From contig JAIVFI010000009.1 in the NCBI GenBank assembly GCA_025558095.1, forward strand, positions 785,465-849,464: 64,000 bases of DNA. The letters are read 5' to 3'. The notes below the pieces were generated by a model. That model was not told the DNA's origin and did no database searches. It saw only the letters and a list, made by a program, of their open reading frames with translations. The stretch's first letter is position 1. Every line of letters starts with the position of its first letter. This DNA is from Hyaloraphidium curvatum. Its lineage: Eukaryota > Monoblepharomycota > Hyaloraphidiomycetes > Hyaloraphidiales > Hyaloraphidiaceae. This document shows positions 9,954 through 20,273 of the stretch, piece after piece. The position numbers and the translations under genes were made by a program.

Positions 9954-11077
9954 GGCGCTGGAGTGTTCGCCAGGGCCAGGCAGAAGCGACTTGGAGAGTG
10001 GTGCTCGTCGCCATTACATTCTTGCATTTCGTCAGTCAACCATTTCCAGATCCGAAGCGGACGAGTCAGGTGGGGCGCAACGCCGCACCTCGCGCTCTCC
10101 GCCCCCGGCTCGCCGCCCGCTCCCCGGAAATCACAACCTTGTTGAAAGCACCGGATTCCGGACATTGTCCGTCGCTTGAATGTCGCCATCGGGCCGGCGA
10201 TCCGAGGGAACCTCGAAACAAGTGCGGCGGGGCGGAGACTGTGTCTGGTCCGAGCCGGTGGCCGCCCGCATTGCCGCTCCGGGCGGAATCGTCTGAGTGT
10301 CGAGCAAGCGTGGAGCGCAGCGGACTCGAATGTTTGCGCTGATTTTGTTGCGCGAGACGTCGCCCGATCTCATCAAGGTGGCCGCCCGTCGTGCCCCAGA
10401 GTCCGACGACTCATCAAGCGCCTCCGCGCAACCGCCGTCGTTCCCCCCGCAAACGGCCAGGCATCCACCATCGCCGGCCCACTTCCAAGAAAGCGCGGCC
10501 CCATGTGGCGCCATGGCCAGCGAATGAAGACAGGTTCGGTGAACTCGGAAGCCCCGATCCCCGGGCCCCGCTTCCGGAACCCGCCCGGCCGATCCGCGGC
10601 GCCGCGCCCCGCCCCACCGCTAGTCCCTGCGCGGTTGGATGCTCCAGTGGATCCCTGGCGGATGCCGGAGGTGGACGCGGGGAAACTTGTACAAGATTCG
10701 CGGGACCGGTCCGAGGGATCGCGACGAGTCATTTGTGGCCACGATCACGGGCGAATCCCATCTCGCGGCGGCGCCCGCAGCGCGACCATCCGGGGAAGCG
10801 GAGGCCCGGATTCACGGGGAACAATGTTCTGAGCGACGTGGGCGTTTTGCCAAAGTTCCGGGGCCGCAGGGTCCATGCCGGTTGGAGGTTTGGGCGTGGG
10901 ACGAGTGGAATTGGGGACCCACGTCAGACGCCAGCTCATCCGATTTCGCGGCCGGTCCAAATCCCTGGCGGAAACCGACGTTCTCGGCCCCGGGACCAGA
11001 CCACTCGAGTGCTCCCCGCTTGCCCCGACCGAACGGCGCCGGCCCGCGGCACCCGACCGATTGCAGCAGCCGACGCC
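9954..11077. other. Gene-free interval upstream of the C2H2 gene
   Basis: I see no convincing coding region. Long open frames here are a by-product of high GC. The interval probably holds the 3' end of the SMAP gene and the promoter of the zinc-finger gene; regulatory genes of fungi often have long upstream regions. Confidence 0.5.
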
Positions 11078-12097
11078 ATGGCGGTCGCCGCCGCCGCGCC
11101 CATCGCCGTCCGCGGCCGCCCCGCCGCCTGGAGCCCGATGACCGCCTCTCCCCCGTCGCCGCCCCGCGTGTCCGCGGTCGGCCCCATCGCCCCGCCGCCG
11201 CGGAGGGAGGCGTCGTTCCCGGCGGTCGCCGCACTTCCTCACTCGCCCGGCACACGCGCTCCCCTGCCCGACGGCGCCTCCATCGAGCTTTCCCCGCTGT
11301 CCATCGCGCACCGCCGCACCTCCTCCCTCTCCTCCGACGCCTCTGCCACCTCCACCGCGCTCTCCTCCTCCGGGCGCCCCCCCTCGGCCGAGTCGGACGC
11401 CTCCTCGGACACCTTCCCGCCTCGCCGCCCCTTACTCCTCCGCCACGACTCGGCCGTCTCGCTGTTCCACCAGGACCCCTTCGAGACCGCGCTGGGCGGA
11501 CCGCTGCCCGACCTGCTCCCCGCGATCGCCTCCTCGCCGCCCTCCTCCCCCTCCGACCGCCCCGAGAAGCCCAAGGCGTTCCGGTGCACCTTCCCCGGCT
11601 GCGACAAGGTACCTTCCTGCATCCGCTCGCCGCGCCATCGTCCCGTTGATCCGGCCCGTCCCGCATGCAGTCCTTCACCACCTCGGGCCACCTCTCCCGC
11701 CACCGCCGCAACCACGCCGCCTACGCCGACCGCCCCTTCGCGTGCCCGGTGCCCGGATGCCCGCTGCGGTTCACGAGGACGGACAACCTGAGGAGCCACT
11801 ACCGGAGGTGCGTCGATTCCGGGGAGACGTGAAGGCGGGGAGCGCTGACGGTGGCTTTCGAAATTCCGCACCCCTCACTCGCTCGCTCGACGTCCCCGGT
11901 ACTCGGCAAGCAGCCACGCGAGGCAGCTCGGCATGGAAGGCGAGCTCCCCGAGGGATACGTCGCCGGCCTGGTCGCTGCGATCGGCGCCGCGGCTGTGCA
12001 GCCGTCGTTCCCGAGCGCGTGCGACGGCGACGAAGCCGAGGTGGAGATCTGGAGCGGGGATGCAGCGGGGTACGGGTACGGCTTTGGGGCGTGGTGA
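11078..12097 (+). CDS. C2H2 zinc-finger transcription factor
   Basis: A three-exon gene encoding two adjacent C2H2 fingers near the C terminus. Finger 1, FRCTFPGCDKSF then TTSGHLSRHRRNH, is C-x4-C-x12-H-x3-H and is split by a 60-70 nt intron after CDK. Finger 2, FACPVPGCPLRF then TRTDNLRSHYRSH, has the same spacing, and its last histidine is supplied by exon 3, which confirms the second intron (acceptor near 11913). The linker AYADRP resembles fungal NRG/RSV-type repressors. The N terminus (about 165 residues) is Ser/Pro-rich and disordered, with possible phosphorylation sites (SSDASATSTALSSS). The tail is acidic with GYGYGFGAW at the end. It is probably a nuclear sequence-specific regulator; targets unknown. 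Confidence 0.85.
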
Positions 12098-12244
12098 TCC
12101 ACATGCGGGGACGCACCGATGGGGAGCGACGGGCGGGTCGCTGCGGGCAGCAGCGGTAGTAGCTGGGGAACGACACGGTAGGATGTCGGTGGGGACCTTC
12201 TTTGTGATTGGAGTGCTTCGCGAGTTGGATGTTGTATCTGGGAC

Positions 12245-12566
12245 TTGAAATGGAAATTCTCCGCGGACGGCGATCCGCTCAGGGAAAAGATCGGGGCGAT
12301 CGCGGGGCTCAGAGCCGACGCCAGGCTGGTCGCCCTGCAACACCGGGTCGAAGGAGTGGCTGCTCGTCGGCCGCGATCAGATCACCGGCGCCGTGCGAGA
12401 TCGACGGAAGGTCAGGATCGTGGCGAGTGGGGAGCAGCACCACCAGCAGACCGGCACGTGCGTCGCCCTCGAGGACGGCTGGGCCGTGGTCGATTTGGCC
12501 GGCTTCGCCGGCGCTGCTGCCATCATTCCGGCCCACTTTGCGGCTCCGTACCGACTCTTCCGTTGA
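12245..12566 (+). pseudogene. Possible decayed small coding region
   Basis: One plus-strand frame starts MKWKFSADGDPLREKIGAI and reads plausibly to about 12340. A different frame then continues with EWLLVGRDQITGAVRDRRK, TGTCVALEDGWAVVDL and ends PYRLFR then TGA at 12564. Composition of both parts looks protein-like, but they are in different frames with no good splice pair between them. It may be a gene broken by a frameshift, or two exons of a model I cannot resolve. I recognise no family. Confidence 0.25.
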
Positions 12567-12722
12567 TCGAATTGATGTCAGCTCGCGTAGCGGGCGACGA
12601 ATTTGACGATGGAGGGCTCGCGAAGGAGAGTTTCGGCGAGGCAGGGGGAAGGAACTGCAATAATGTTTTTCACGCTGGTGGACGGAACCTACACCGGTTT
12701 TTGCGAAGAGACTCGATCTCCG

Positions 12723-13580
12723 CTATGATTCTCCGAACGCCTCGGCGAGGACGGCGGCGACGTGGGCCACGAACCCCTCGAGGTGCTCCCTGCTGTCGTG
12801 GATCCCGTGCAGCGCCCCCGGCGTCTCGTGCACCGAGATGTTGGGCGCGCACCTGGCCGGCCTCACGGCGTGCTCGGGGAAAAACGCGGCCCCGACGTCG
12901 GCCCTGATCAGCCGCCCGGGCACGTCCGTGGGCGCGTCCTCTTCGTGGTCCAGCGCGGTGCCTCCCAGTGCCGCGTCCCACATGGTGTTGTCCATCGCAA
13001 GCCAGCTCCTGGCCGTCGCGAGGAGCGCGTGCGGGGTGTAGACGTCCCCCGCCGTCAGCGCCGACCCCGGCGCGATCGGCCTGCGCGCGTTCTCCGCCGC
13101 GTACTCCTCCGGCGTCTTGCCTGCAGCCTGCGCGGCCCCGATGTTTTCCTTGAGGATGGCGAACGCGTCGCGGTAGGGCGTGGCGTCGAACACCTCGGGC
13201 TTTAGCATGAACAGCGGCGGATCTTCCAGTACCACGGCGCGGACCAGTTCCGGCGCCTCGCGACGGCGGCGAGGTACGCTTCGACCCCGCCAAGCGAATG
13301 CCCGACCAGCACCGCCGGCCTCCGCACCACCCCGTCCAGCAGCGCCACGGCGTCCGACGCCCACGCGCTCGTGGTGTACCGCGCGGTCCGAGCCGCCGTG
13401 GCCGCGGCCGTCGACGGCGTAGCACCGGTAGCGGTCCGCGAGGCGCGCCACGATGGGCTGCCACGTCCAGCGGGAGCCCGAGACGCCGTGCAGGAAGACG
13501 ACGGGCGGCGCGTGCTCGGGGCCGCAGACGGAGTAGGCGATGCGGAGGTCGCCGTTCGCGAACGAAAGGGGGTTCTCCAT
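12723..13580 (-). CDS. Alpha/beta-hydrolase with two compensating frameshifts
   Basis: An alpha/beta-hydrolase-fold enzyme. The N-terminal part has VVFLHGVSGSRWTWQP (oxyanion HG motif) and YAVDGRGHGGSD. The C-terminal part has PELVRAVVLEDPPLF and ends with a histidine region, GALHGIHDSREHL. Between them, from about 13377 down to about 13250, the conserved middle, including the nucleophile elbow VGHSLGGVEAYLAA, is readable only in another frame. A one-base shift near 13376-13388 and a two-base shift near 13247-13261 restore a continuous family-like protein. The intervening frame is perfectly conserved, so decay is very recent or these are sequence errors. Esterase, epoxide hydrolase or lactonase activity cannot be separated from sequence alone. 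Divergent from the ABM gene at 13779. Confidence 0.7.
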   Translation of the reverse strand: MENPLSFANGDLRIAYSVCGPEHAPPVVFLHGVSGSRWTWQPIVARLADRYRCYAVDGRGHGGSDRAVHHERVGVGRRGAAGRGGAEAGGAGRAFAWRGRSVPRRRREAPELVRAVVLEDPPLFMLKPEVFDATPYRDAFAILKENIGAAQAAGKTPEEYAAENARRPIAPGSALTAGDVYTPHALLATARSWLAMDNTMWDAALGGTALDHEEDAPTDVPGRLIRADVGAAFFPEHAVRPARCAPNISVHETPGALHGIHDSREHLEGFVAHVAAVLAEAFGES

Positions 13581-13778
13581 GGTCGATGGCGCGTCGAATG
13601 CGCAGAACGGTCCTAACGAGCCGCGATTGGACCCGATGCTCTCGGTTAAGGCGCGCCTGCTGTTCTGTGGGAGACGTCGCCCCGGGGAGACGCGTGCGGA
13701 TCGGCGCCGCCCGTGGCGCCGCCAAAGCATCCTCCGCTCCCGGTCCACCTCGCGCAGCGAATCTCCTCCGAAACCACG
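13581..13778. promoter_or_regulatory. Divergent promoter region between hydrolase and ABM monooxygenase
   Basis: The 198 bp between the two start codons must carry both promoters, because the genes are transcribed away from each other. No TATA box is obvious. The arrangement hints at co-expression of a hydrolase with a small monooxygenase, which is inference only. Confidence 0.45.
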
Positions 13779-14436
13779 ATGGCCGTGCGTCCCCTCCCCT
13801 TCCCTTCCTCGCCCCGCTCACTCCTCCCTCCCCGCCCGTCCCCCGCCCGTCCCCGCGACTGTCCCCCACCCTCCACCCCTCCCCACCGCAGCCCAACACC
13901 GGCAAGGAGCTCTCCTGGATCTTCGTGATCACCGTCCTGCCCGGGAAGCGGGACGAGCTGCTCAAGGTCATGGACGACATGGTGGCGAGCACAAAGGGGG
14001 AGGAGGGGTGCCTCGAGTACCTGTGGTTCGAGAACGCGGAGAAGACCGAGGTGCGTGGCCTCCGTCCCCTCTCTCCTGCTCGGGTGCGACCGGGAGCGAA
14101 AACGGTCCGTCGGTTCCCCGGCCGCGACCCTGACCCCCCCTTCGCGGCGCCCAGGTCCAGGTCCTCGAGCGGTACAAGGACGCCGAAGCCGGCCTCGTGC
14201 ATTCGGCCAACTTCGGCAAGTTCGCCGAGCGGCTCTTTGCCGCGTCGACGTACAAGGAGATGACGGTGTGGGGGAACCTCGAGGGGGACGCCGAGAGCGC
14301 CGAGGGGAAGCTCAAGGCGGGGCTGGCGACGATGAACGCCAGGTTCTACGTGGGTCGTTCTTTGCGGTGGGGCGGGACGAGTGCTGATCGACATTTGGAA
14401 CAGGGACCGTTCGGGGCGGGAGGGTTCACGAAGTGA
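13779..14436 (+). CDS. Antibiotic-biosynthesis-monooxygenase (ABM) domain protein
   Basis: Four exons give a protein of about 130 residues. Exon 1 encodes only Met-Ala; the first intron is 13785-13891 (GTGCGT to CAG), a second runs 14051-14154, and a third of about 55 nt precedes the last exon (GPFGAGGFTK). The body, SWIFVITVLPGKRDELLKVM then GCLEYLWFENAEKTE, then VQVLERYKDAEAGLVHSANF, is the dimeric alpha/beta-barrel ABM/YgiN-type fold, including the usual H in the VHSANF helix. These enzymes are cofactor-free oxygenases on quinols or aromatic polyketides, or detoxify them. Length matches one ABM domain. No signal peptide, so cytosolic. Confidence 0.85.
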
Positions 14437-14468
14437 GCGGTATTGGCGCTGGGCAAGAGACACCGCTG

Positions 14469-15986
14469 CTATCGCTTGCCTTCCTCCTTCCCCGCCGCAC
14501 CGCCGTCGTCGGCCTCCTCGACCGCCTGCTCCTTCGTGCCCGGATTCGCAGTGCCCTTCCCTCTGGAAGGCGCCTCGTCGCCGTCCGACTGAAGTCCCTT
14601 GGCCGCCGGCTCCTGCGCGTCCCCTGCGGGCTCCGGCTCCTTCGCCGGCGGCTCAAGCTCCTTCGCTGCCTCTGGTGCCGGCGCGACCGGGGGCGGAGCA
14701 CCGGCTACCGCCTCCCCCTCCCCCTCCCGCCTCCCTCCCGCCGCCCCCCACGCCCCCACCTCCCCGACGTCCACGTACGGATGCCCGCACTTTGCCACCC
14801 ACACGCACCGCAGCCCGTCCACCACGCGGTCCCAGTTCCCCTCCTTCGTCCCGATCCACGCGTCCGCCTCGAGCGCCAAGGTGAGTTGCGACAGGTGGTA
14901 CAGCCCCATGTCGGCGTTGGTCGCCACCTCGCGGGTGCCCCCGAGGTTGGACCGGGGGATCTTGCTGTACAGCACGGCAAACTCCTCCGGCAGGGCGGAG
15001 GCTTCTTCGACGACCGAGGGGTCCTCGGTGGCGAGGAAGAGCTGCCGCCTGACGCGGACGGGGTTCTGCGCCTGCAGCCTCCTGGCGGCGCCGGCGTACC
15101 GCGCGTAGGGAAGCTTCCCGTGCCCGCCGCGGCGCACGTGCACGGAGATGGTGCCCGGGGGAAGCGGGTACAGCGCGGGCGGGTTCTTTGCCAGCGGGCC
15201 GCGGCGGGCGTGCTCGGGGGCGGCGTCGTTGACCCGGATCCGCCGCAGGGAGGCGACCGTCTCGTGATTGAACCGCAGCAGAAAGGCAGTGGCCTGGGCG
15301 TGCCACCATGTCCGGATCTCGTCGCATTCCAGGCCGGGGGCGGCGCGGTTCAGGAGCTCCCATGCGGCGAGCGGCACGCCGCACCGCATCCGCTGCCCGA
15401 CCGCCGGGTCCGTCTCGGCCGCGCCGCGGTCCACCGTGCTGCCCGCGTCGGCGAACCGCGTGCAGTTTGTCGGGGGCTGGAAGTAGCACAGCCAATTCCA
15501 CTTCCCGGCGAGGCCGCAGTGCCGCTGGGCGCGTGCAAAGGCGTGGCCGGCGTCGTCGGCCCACACGAAGATGCGGTCCGAGGCCAGGGCCAGGGCCAAC
15601 ACGGCGGCGGCATCGATCCACTGCGTGCCCATGCCGTGCGAATGCGAGGCGCGGAGGAAGGTCTTCCCGCCGCAGTCCGCGGGAAACTGGTGTCTCAGGA
15701 TGAGCGCCTGCGCCTCGCGGGTGGCGGGCGCCAGGCCGGCGGCGGGCAGCCTGTTCACCACATCGCGCCGCATCGCGTCGTCCGTGAAGAGGTCCATCAC
15801 GACGTCCGGCGTCGGCGGCGCGGGCGGCGGGCACGGCACGACCACCGCGCGCGGGCGGACGCGGTCCGCGGCGCGCTCGATCATCGACTTTTCCCGGGGC
15901 CACACCGCGTCGGGGGCAAGGATGTATATGGCGAACGCGAGGAGCACGAGCGCCGCGCCCGCACGGAGGAGGAACCGCGGGTGCAT
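14469..15986 (-). CDS. Golgi-type fucosyltransferase-like glycosyltransferase (GT23-like)
   Basis: A 505-residue intronless type II membrane protein. Residues about 7-24 (LLRAGAALVLLAFAIYIL) form a signal anchor, followed by a catalytic domain that would face the Golgi lumen. ASHSHGMGTQWIDAAAVL, CYFQPPTNCTRF, GTISVHVRRGGHGK, RQLFLATEDPSVVEEA and DAWIGTKEGNWDRVVDGLR follow the GDP-fucose GT-B pattern of alpha-1,6-fucosyltransferases; the HxRRG motif binds the sugar nucleotide. The C-terminal 110 residues (PPPVAPAPEAAKELEPP onward) are a Pro/Glu/Ala-rich tail that the animal enzyme lacks. Acceptor unknown. Its stop lies 32 bp from the ABM stop (convergent), and upstream lies the first CmcI-like gene, same strand, which suggests a shared glycan pathway. 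Confidence 0.7.
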   Translation of the reverse strand: MHPRFLLRAGAALVLLAFAIYILAPDAVWPREKSMIERAADRVRPRAVVVPCPPPAPPTPDVVMDLFTDDAMRRDVVNRLPAAGLAPATREAQALILRHQFPADCGGKTFLRASHSHGMGTQWIDAAAVLALALASDRIFVWADDAGHAFARAQRHCGLAGKWNWLCYFQPPTNCTRFADAGSTVDRGAAETDPAVGQRMRCGVPLAAWELLNRAAPGLECDEIRTWWHAQATAFLLRFNHETVASLRRIRVNDAAPEHARRGPLAKNPPALYPLPPGTISVHVRRGGHGKLPYARYAGAARRLQAQNPVRVRRQLFLATEDPSVVEEASALPEEFAVLYSKIPRSNLGGTREVATNADMGLYHLSQLTLALEADAWIGTKEGNWDRVVDGLRCVWVAKCGHPYVDVGEVGAWGAAGGRREGEGEAVAGAPPPVAPAPEAAKELEPPAKEPEPAGDAQEPAAKGLQSDGDEAPSRGKGTANPGTKEQAVEEADDGGAAGKEEGKR

Positions 15987-16217
15987 CCCAGCGAGGGATC
16001 CCGTTGGGGGACGAAGGGATTCCGGGGGGCGGCGAAGGTACGAAGGTATGAGCAACTTCGAGATTGTGGCGCGAATCCCCAACTGGTGGCATCTCCCCCC
16101 GGCGGTCCCCGGAGCCCAGCTCACGGGCTCCGGGTTGGCTAGCCGGGGGTTACCTGTGTCCGGACCCGCCCACCCACATCGCTCGCTCCCCACCGCTTCC
16201 AGTGCGCCTACATCCAC

Positions 16218-17505
16218 CTACTCCTCCGGCACCTCCATCTCCCCCGGGTCCTCGGGCTCTTCCACGTTGCCCCCGAGCCCGTACTCGATGAACTCGGTGC
16301 CGTATTCGGACGCCTCCATCGCCTCTGTGGCCTTCTTGTAGACGAAGGCCATGGAGGCGTAGAAGTAGATGGCGCGGATGCGCGCGGAGAAGGCGTCGAT
16401 CTGACGCCGGAAAGGAAGGGGTAGGTCAGCGAGGCCGAAAGAGCAAAGTTGGTGCTTGGGGGAGGTTCACCTTGAAATGGTCCTCCTCGCTCTGGAACGC
16501 GTTGAGAGAGTCCACCAGCCCCTTCAGGTACTCGACCATGGTCCCGTTCTTCCTGTACGCGCCCCCGTAATCGGCCATGTAGCTCGTGTGCAGGTCCTCG
16601 CACAGGTACATGCCCCCCTCCTTCAGATGGAGCAGCTCCTCCTCGAAAGCAACGCGCTGCTGCACCATCTTGTGCCCGCCGTCGTCGATCACGATGTCGG
16701 GGGGCGGCACCGAGCGGCGGAAGGCGCGCCAGAAGGTGCGGTTTGCCTGGTCGCCGATGTGGATGTGCACGCCGGGGCCCTGGAACTTGACGACCTCGGG
16801 GTTGAAGTCCACCCCGTGGTACTCCAACCTGTTCGGCCCGAAATAGGCCTGCCACATGTCGATCGATCCCCCGCTCTGCACGCCGATCTCGACCAGCACC
16901 ACCTTCCTCCGCGCCCGGAACCTTTTGAAGTGCCGGTGGTACGCGTCGAAGTACCCGCTCCACTTGTGCATCCCGCGGCCCTCGTGCGCCAGCGCTATCT
17001 TCCAGAGGGGGTTGCAGTCCGGGCCCTCCTCGTCCAGCGGGTCGCAGGCCGTCGCGTTGGTTTTCGGTGTCGCCGCGGGGGCGGAAGCGGAGGTCCCGGT
17101 CGGCGGCGGTTCCTCCTTGTCCTCCTTAGGTGGTTCCTCCTTCGTTGCACCGTTCGGAGTTTCGGGTTTCTCGCCCTCTGGAGGCTCCTCGTCCTCCGGA
17201 GACGCGTCCTTTTCGGGGCGCGGCGCCGGCGCGTCCCCTTTCCCCTCCCCCTCCTTAGGCTCCCCGCCCTCCTCCTCCTCCTCCTCCTCGTCGTCGTCGA
17301 TTCCCGGCTCGCCCTCCCTTTCGCGCACCTCCCCCCCGCCGCGCCACGCGCCGCCCCGCCACGCCGCCGGTTCGCGCACCTCGACCGCGAGCGGCCAGTC
17401 CGCGGGGCACGCGAGCGACGCGAGGGGCGAGGAAAGGGGGATCACCGCGACGGCAAAGACGAAGCCGAGCGCGAAGGCGAGGGGGAAGAGGAGGCGCGGT
17501 TCCAT
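16218..17505 (-). CDS. Membrane-anchored CmcI / rhamnosyl-O-methyltransferase-like protein, copy A
   Basis: A type II membrane protein of about 400 residues. A signal anchor at residues 5-27 is followed by an acidic/proline-rich linker of about 110 residues (EEEEEEEGGEPKEGEGKG), then a SAM-dependent methyltransferase-like domain of the cephalosporin-hydroxylase/rhamnosyl-O-methyltransferase group. Motif I is VVLVEIGVQSGGSIDMW, the acidic post-I residue is in YHGVDFNPE, and the metal/SAM-site motif is DIVIDDGGHKMVQQR, followed by GGMYLCEDLHTSY. Bacterial relatives methylate sugars or act as the MT-like subunit of cephamycin synthesis. One intron of about 65 nt joins HFK to IDAFSARIRAIYFY. The anchor puts the domain in the ER/Golgi lumen, unusual for a SAM enzyme. 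Paralogue at 20274-21458. Confidence 0.75.
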
Positions 17506-17923
17506 GTTCGTCGTGAGGGGAGGGACGGCCGGCCCGCGCTGCCCGCGACAGGCTTGGCTATCACTTCCATCGGGGGACGGCTCGCATTTTCGGCTCACTA
17601 ATGGGGCTCCAGATGAATGGTTATTGTGAAAGCATTCCCGGTTTCTCGCAAGTGGACCGAATCTCCAAGACCGAGCCATGCCAGCGGTCGCCTGCCAAGG
17701 AACCCGGCAAACGTTCTTTCCTTCGATCCACTGCGGAACGGATGCCGAATGCGCTCGAAGGAGTGTCGCTGGATCGAGTATCCCCAACCGGGGCAACAAC
17801 TGCGCGAGTGGACCTCGCTGAGGCGGAGGAACGGCCAGTTCCAGGGCCCCGCACAGCCACGCACGCCAATTTCGTCACAGGCCCTCCAGATCCCATCGGG
17901 ACTCCATTACGTCCCAACAGCAC

Positions 17924-19300
17924 ATGGCAGACGAGCGCACACCCCTCTCCCCCGGCCGCCCGCCGGGCCCGCGCCAAAAGGGCCCCAAACCCCGCCTGGA
18001 CGCGCTCTTCCTGTCGCGGCTCCGCAGGATCGCCGTCCTCGGCGCCGCGGACAGGCCCGCAGCCGTCGCCCCGCACTTTGCCCTGCTCATCGGGCTCGCG
18101 GGCCTCTCGGAGCTGCTCGAGTTCCTCGCCGCGGGGCGGCGCGCCGAGTTCTACCTCTTCCTCCCCGCGGGGCGGCTGGACGAGTTCTACGGCGCCGCGG
18201 GGAGCCTGGCGGGGCTTTATGCCGCGCTCGCCGCCGTCAGGGGGGCAAGGCGGTACGCGGTCGGGTGGCTCAGGACGGAGATGGGGCGGTGCGTGGTGGG
18301 GAGGCTGCAGGGGAGGGTGCTTCAACGCGGGGAGGACGAGGAGGGGCGAGGGGCGGCGGGAATCGTCTACGACAGACTGTTTGAGGTCAGGGAGGAAGGG
18401 TGGACGCAGGAGGAAGAGGGATCAGATGCACACGCGGCCCATTCATCGCGGGGGAAGCTTCAGGATCATCAGACCTCGAAGGACGAACCAGCCGGCCAAG
18501 GAGACGACGCTCGGCATAACGCGGTACCCAAGGTGGACAATCCGGACCAACGGATGACCAACGACGTCCGAGAGGTCTTCGTGGGTAACTTGTACCTCTT
18601 GCTTGCCCCGATCCCGCGCCTTATCCCTTCCCCCCCGCAGCTATACCTCGGCCTAGTCCTGGACTCCTTCGCCATCCTCCCCTTTGTCCTCGCCTACTAC
18701 CTCTACCTCCTCCTCGCCCAGATCCCCGGCCCCGCGTTCGCCGGCTTCGCCCTCTTCTGGCTCCTCGTCCTCGCCGCGTGCTGGCTCGCGTACTGGCCCC
18801 TCGTCTCGGTCGTCGTGGGTCGGGAGGAGAGGGCTGGGGAGCAGAGGTGGCTGCACGTGCACCTGAGGGATGCGGTTGCGAGGGGGGAGGGCGTGGATAC
18901 AGAGGGGTGGGGGGGGAGGCTGAGGAGGACGTTGGGGGAGCTTGTGGATTGGCAGATGCGGTACGTGAGGTGGACGAGCTTCCAGACGAGCGTCACGATG
19001 CTCTTCGAAGGGCTCAAGTTCGTCGTGGGTATCACTTCGGCCTCCATCGCACCCTCACCCCGCTGACCCACGGCACCCGATCGGCAGGCCGTCTACGTCG
19101 TCATCTCCCTCACCCTCTTCCCCACCTCCTCCCCGCCCCCCTCGGACCTCGCCTCGCGGATCAACTTCCTCGCGTACGTCCTGGAGCACGCCGCAGGGAG
19201 GCTGATGGTGCTGGTCGAGCACATGGGCGCGCTGTCGGAGCTGGCGGGGTACGTAGCGAGGGTGGGGGGGTTGCTGGACGTTGTGGGGTGGGACATCTGA
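17924..19300 (+). CDS. ABCD-type ABC-transporter transmembrane domain without an ATPase domain
   Basis: Four exons encode a protein of roughly 380 residues matching the transmembrane half of subfamily D (peroxisomal/SbmA-related) ABC transporters. VDNPDQRMTNDVRE is the hallmark loop; GEQRWLHVHLRDAVARGEG sits where the EAA-like loop lies; SRINFLAYVLEHAAGRLMVL and GALSELAGYVARVGGLLDVV are the last helices. Introns follow DRLFE (in frame, about 155 nt), DVREVF (GTGGGT donor) and KFV. The protein ends at GWDI, exactly where family members continue into the nucleotide-binding domain. No Walker A or C-loop follows before the convergent gene at 20274. The N terminus is basic. It could be a partner of a separate ATPase, or an SbmA-like transporter driven without ATP. 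Confidence 0.8.
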
Positions 19301-20273
19301 AAAAGATGGGGCCCGGCGGGCCGGTTGGGCTCCGGCGATGGGGCCGGTGCTTAATTTCGAACCGAGCAATAGAATTGGGGCGAGTAATCAACAGCGCAGC
19401 CAGTCGGTCCCAACCCCGCAGTTGATCTGCTTGGTTTCCCGAGGTTCTCGCTCGGCAGGAGCCCTCTTGATCGTGACGTCACGCCAGGCTCCCTCCGAAT
19501 CCAGGTCCAGCTCCGGCACGAACGACGCCGTCGTCTCTGCGTGAGCCCGGCGGCCCGCGAGAGCATTTAGCAGCATTGGCCGAGAAAGGACACTCTAACG
19601 ATGAGCAAGACCGCGGTCATGCATCCTTCGATCAGCCCCTGCTAGCGCGGTTGCTCGACCCGCGAGACCCAGCTCGACGTCTCACGAAGCGCCGACCAGC
19701 GCCGCGCGAGATGGCGGAGCCGGCCTCGCGTGCCTCACGCGCCCAAGTGACCAAGGGAGGTGCGCACCGACACCTGCGTGTGCTCCGCGCAAGTAGATGC
19801 TCCCGCCAGAGTCAATACGAACGCAATGAAGCGCTGGAGAGGGCGCTTCGTCCTGAGCAGATCTGGCAAATGCCACAGCGATGGATTCCCAGACGCGGTG
19901 GTGAAACCGCAGAAATCGGTCCGAATCTCGGAGCTAGAATGCAACCCGACTTGAGAATGAGCGCCAGAGGCCTTTAAGACCGAGTTAGAGCCCACATGCA
20001 GGCGGTTCCAGCCCAGCCTTGCAGGCGCCTGGCGAGAAGCCCCGTGTCCCGCGCAGCCAATTGACCAAGTGCGCCGTCGAAGTGCCGTCCTGCCCGCGGG
20101 TGCGGCCCCCAGGCCTGCTTGCGACCGAGTTTTCGTGGGCAGTCCTCATAACACTCTCTCCCATGGATACTAGCGAATGCAATCCCGAATCTCCTCCACG
20201 TCGTAGGCCTCCACCTTCCCAGTCCCAAGACACAGCCATCCGCGTCACCTGCAACGCCGTACCCCTCCCACCC
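19301..20273. other. Gene-free interval between convergent genes
   Basis: This 970-bp stretch lies between two 3' ends. I looked specifically for an ABC ATPase cassette (Walker A GxxGxGKS, LSGG, Walker B) on both strands and saw none. Open frames here lack family-like motifs. Confidence 0.5.

Noticed and set aside
12670-14463. A 597-codon minus-strand open frame
   Set aside because: It runs antisense across the ABM gene and out of frame through the hydrolase; composition is Arg/Ala/Gly/Pro-rich as expected for a shadow frame in GC-rich DNA.
14653-16092. A 479-codon minus-strand open frame
   Set aside because: It overlaps the fucosyltransferase-like gene in another frame and has no domain motif; the real frame has a signal anchor and family blocks.
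19576-19977. A 133-codon plus-strand open frame between convergent genes
   Set aside because: No recognisable domain and no splice context; considered as a possible missing ATPase piece for the ABCD-type gene, but it has no Walker or signature motif.
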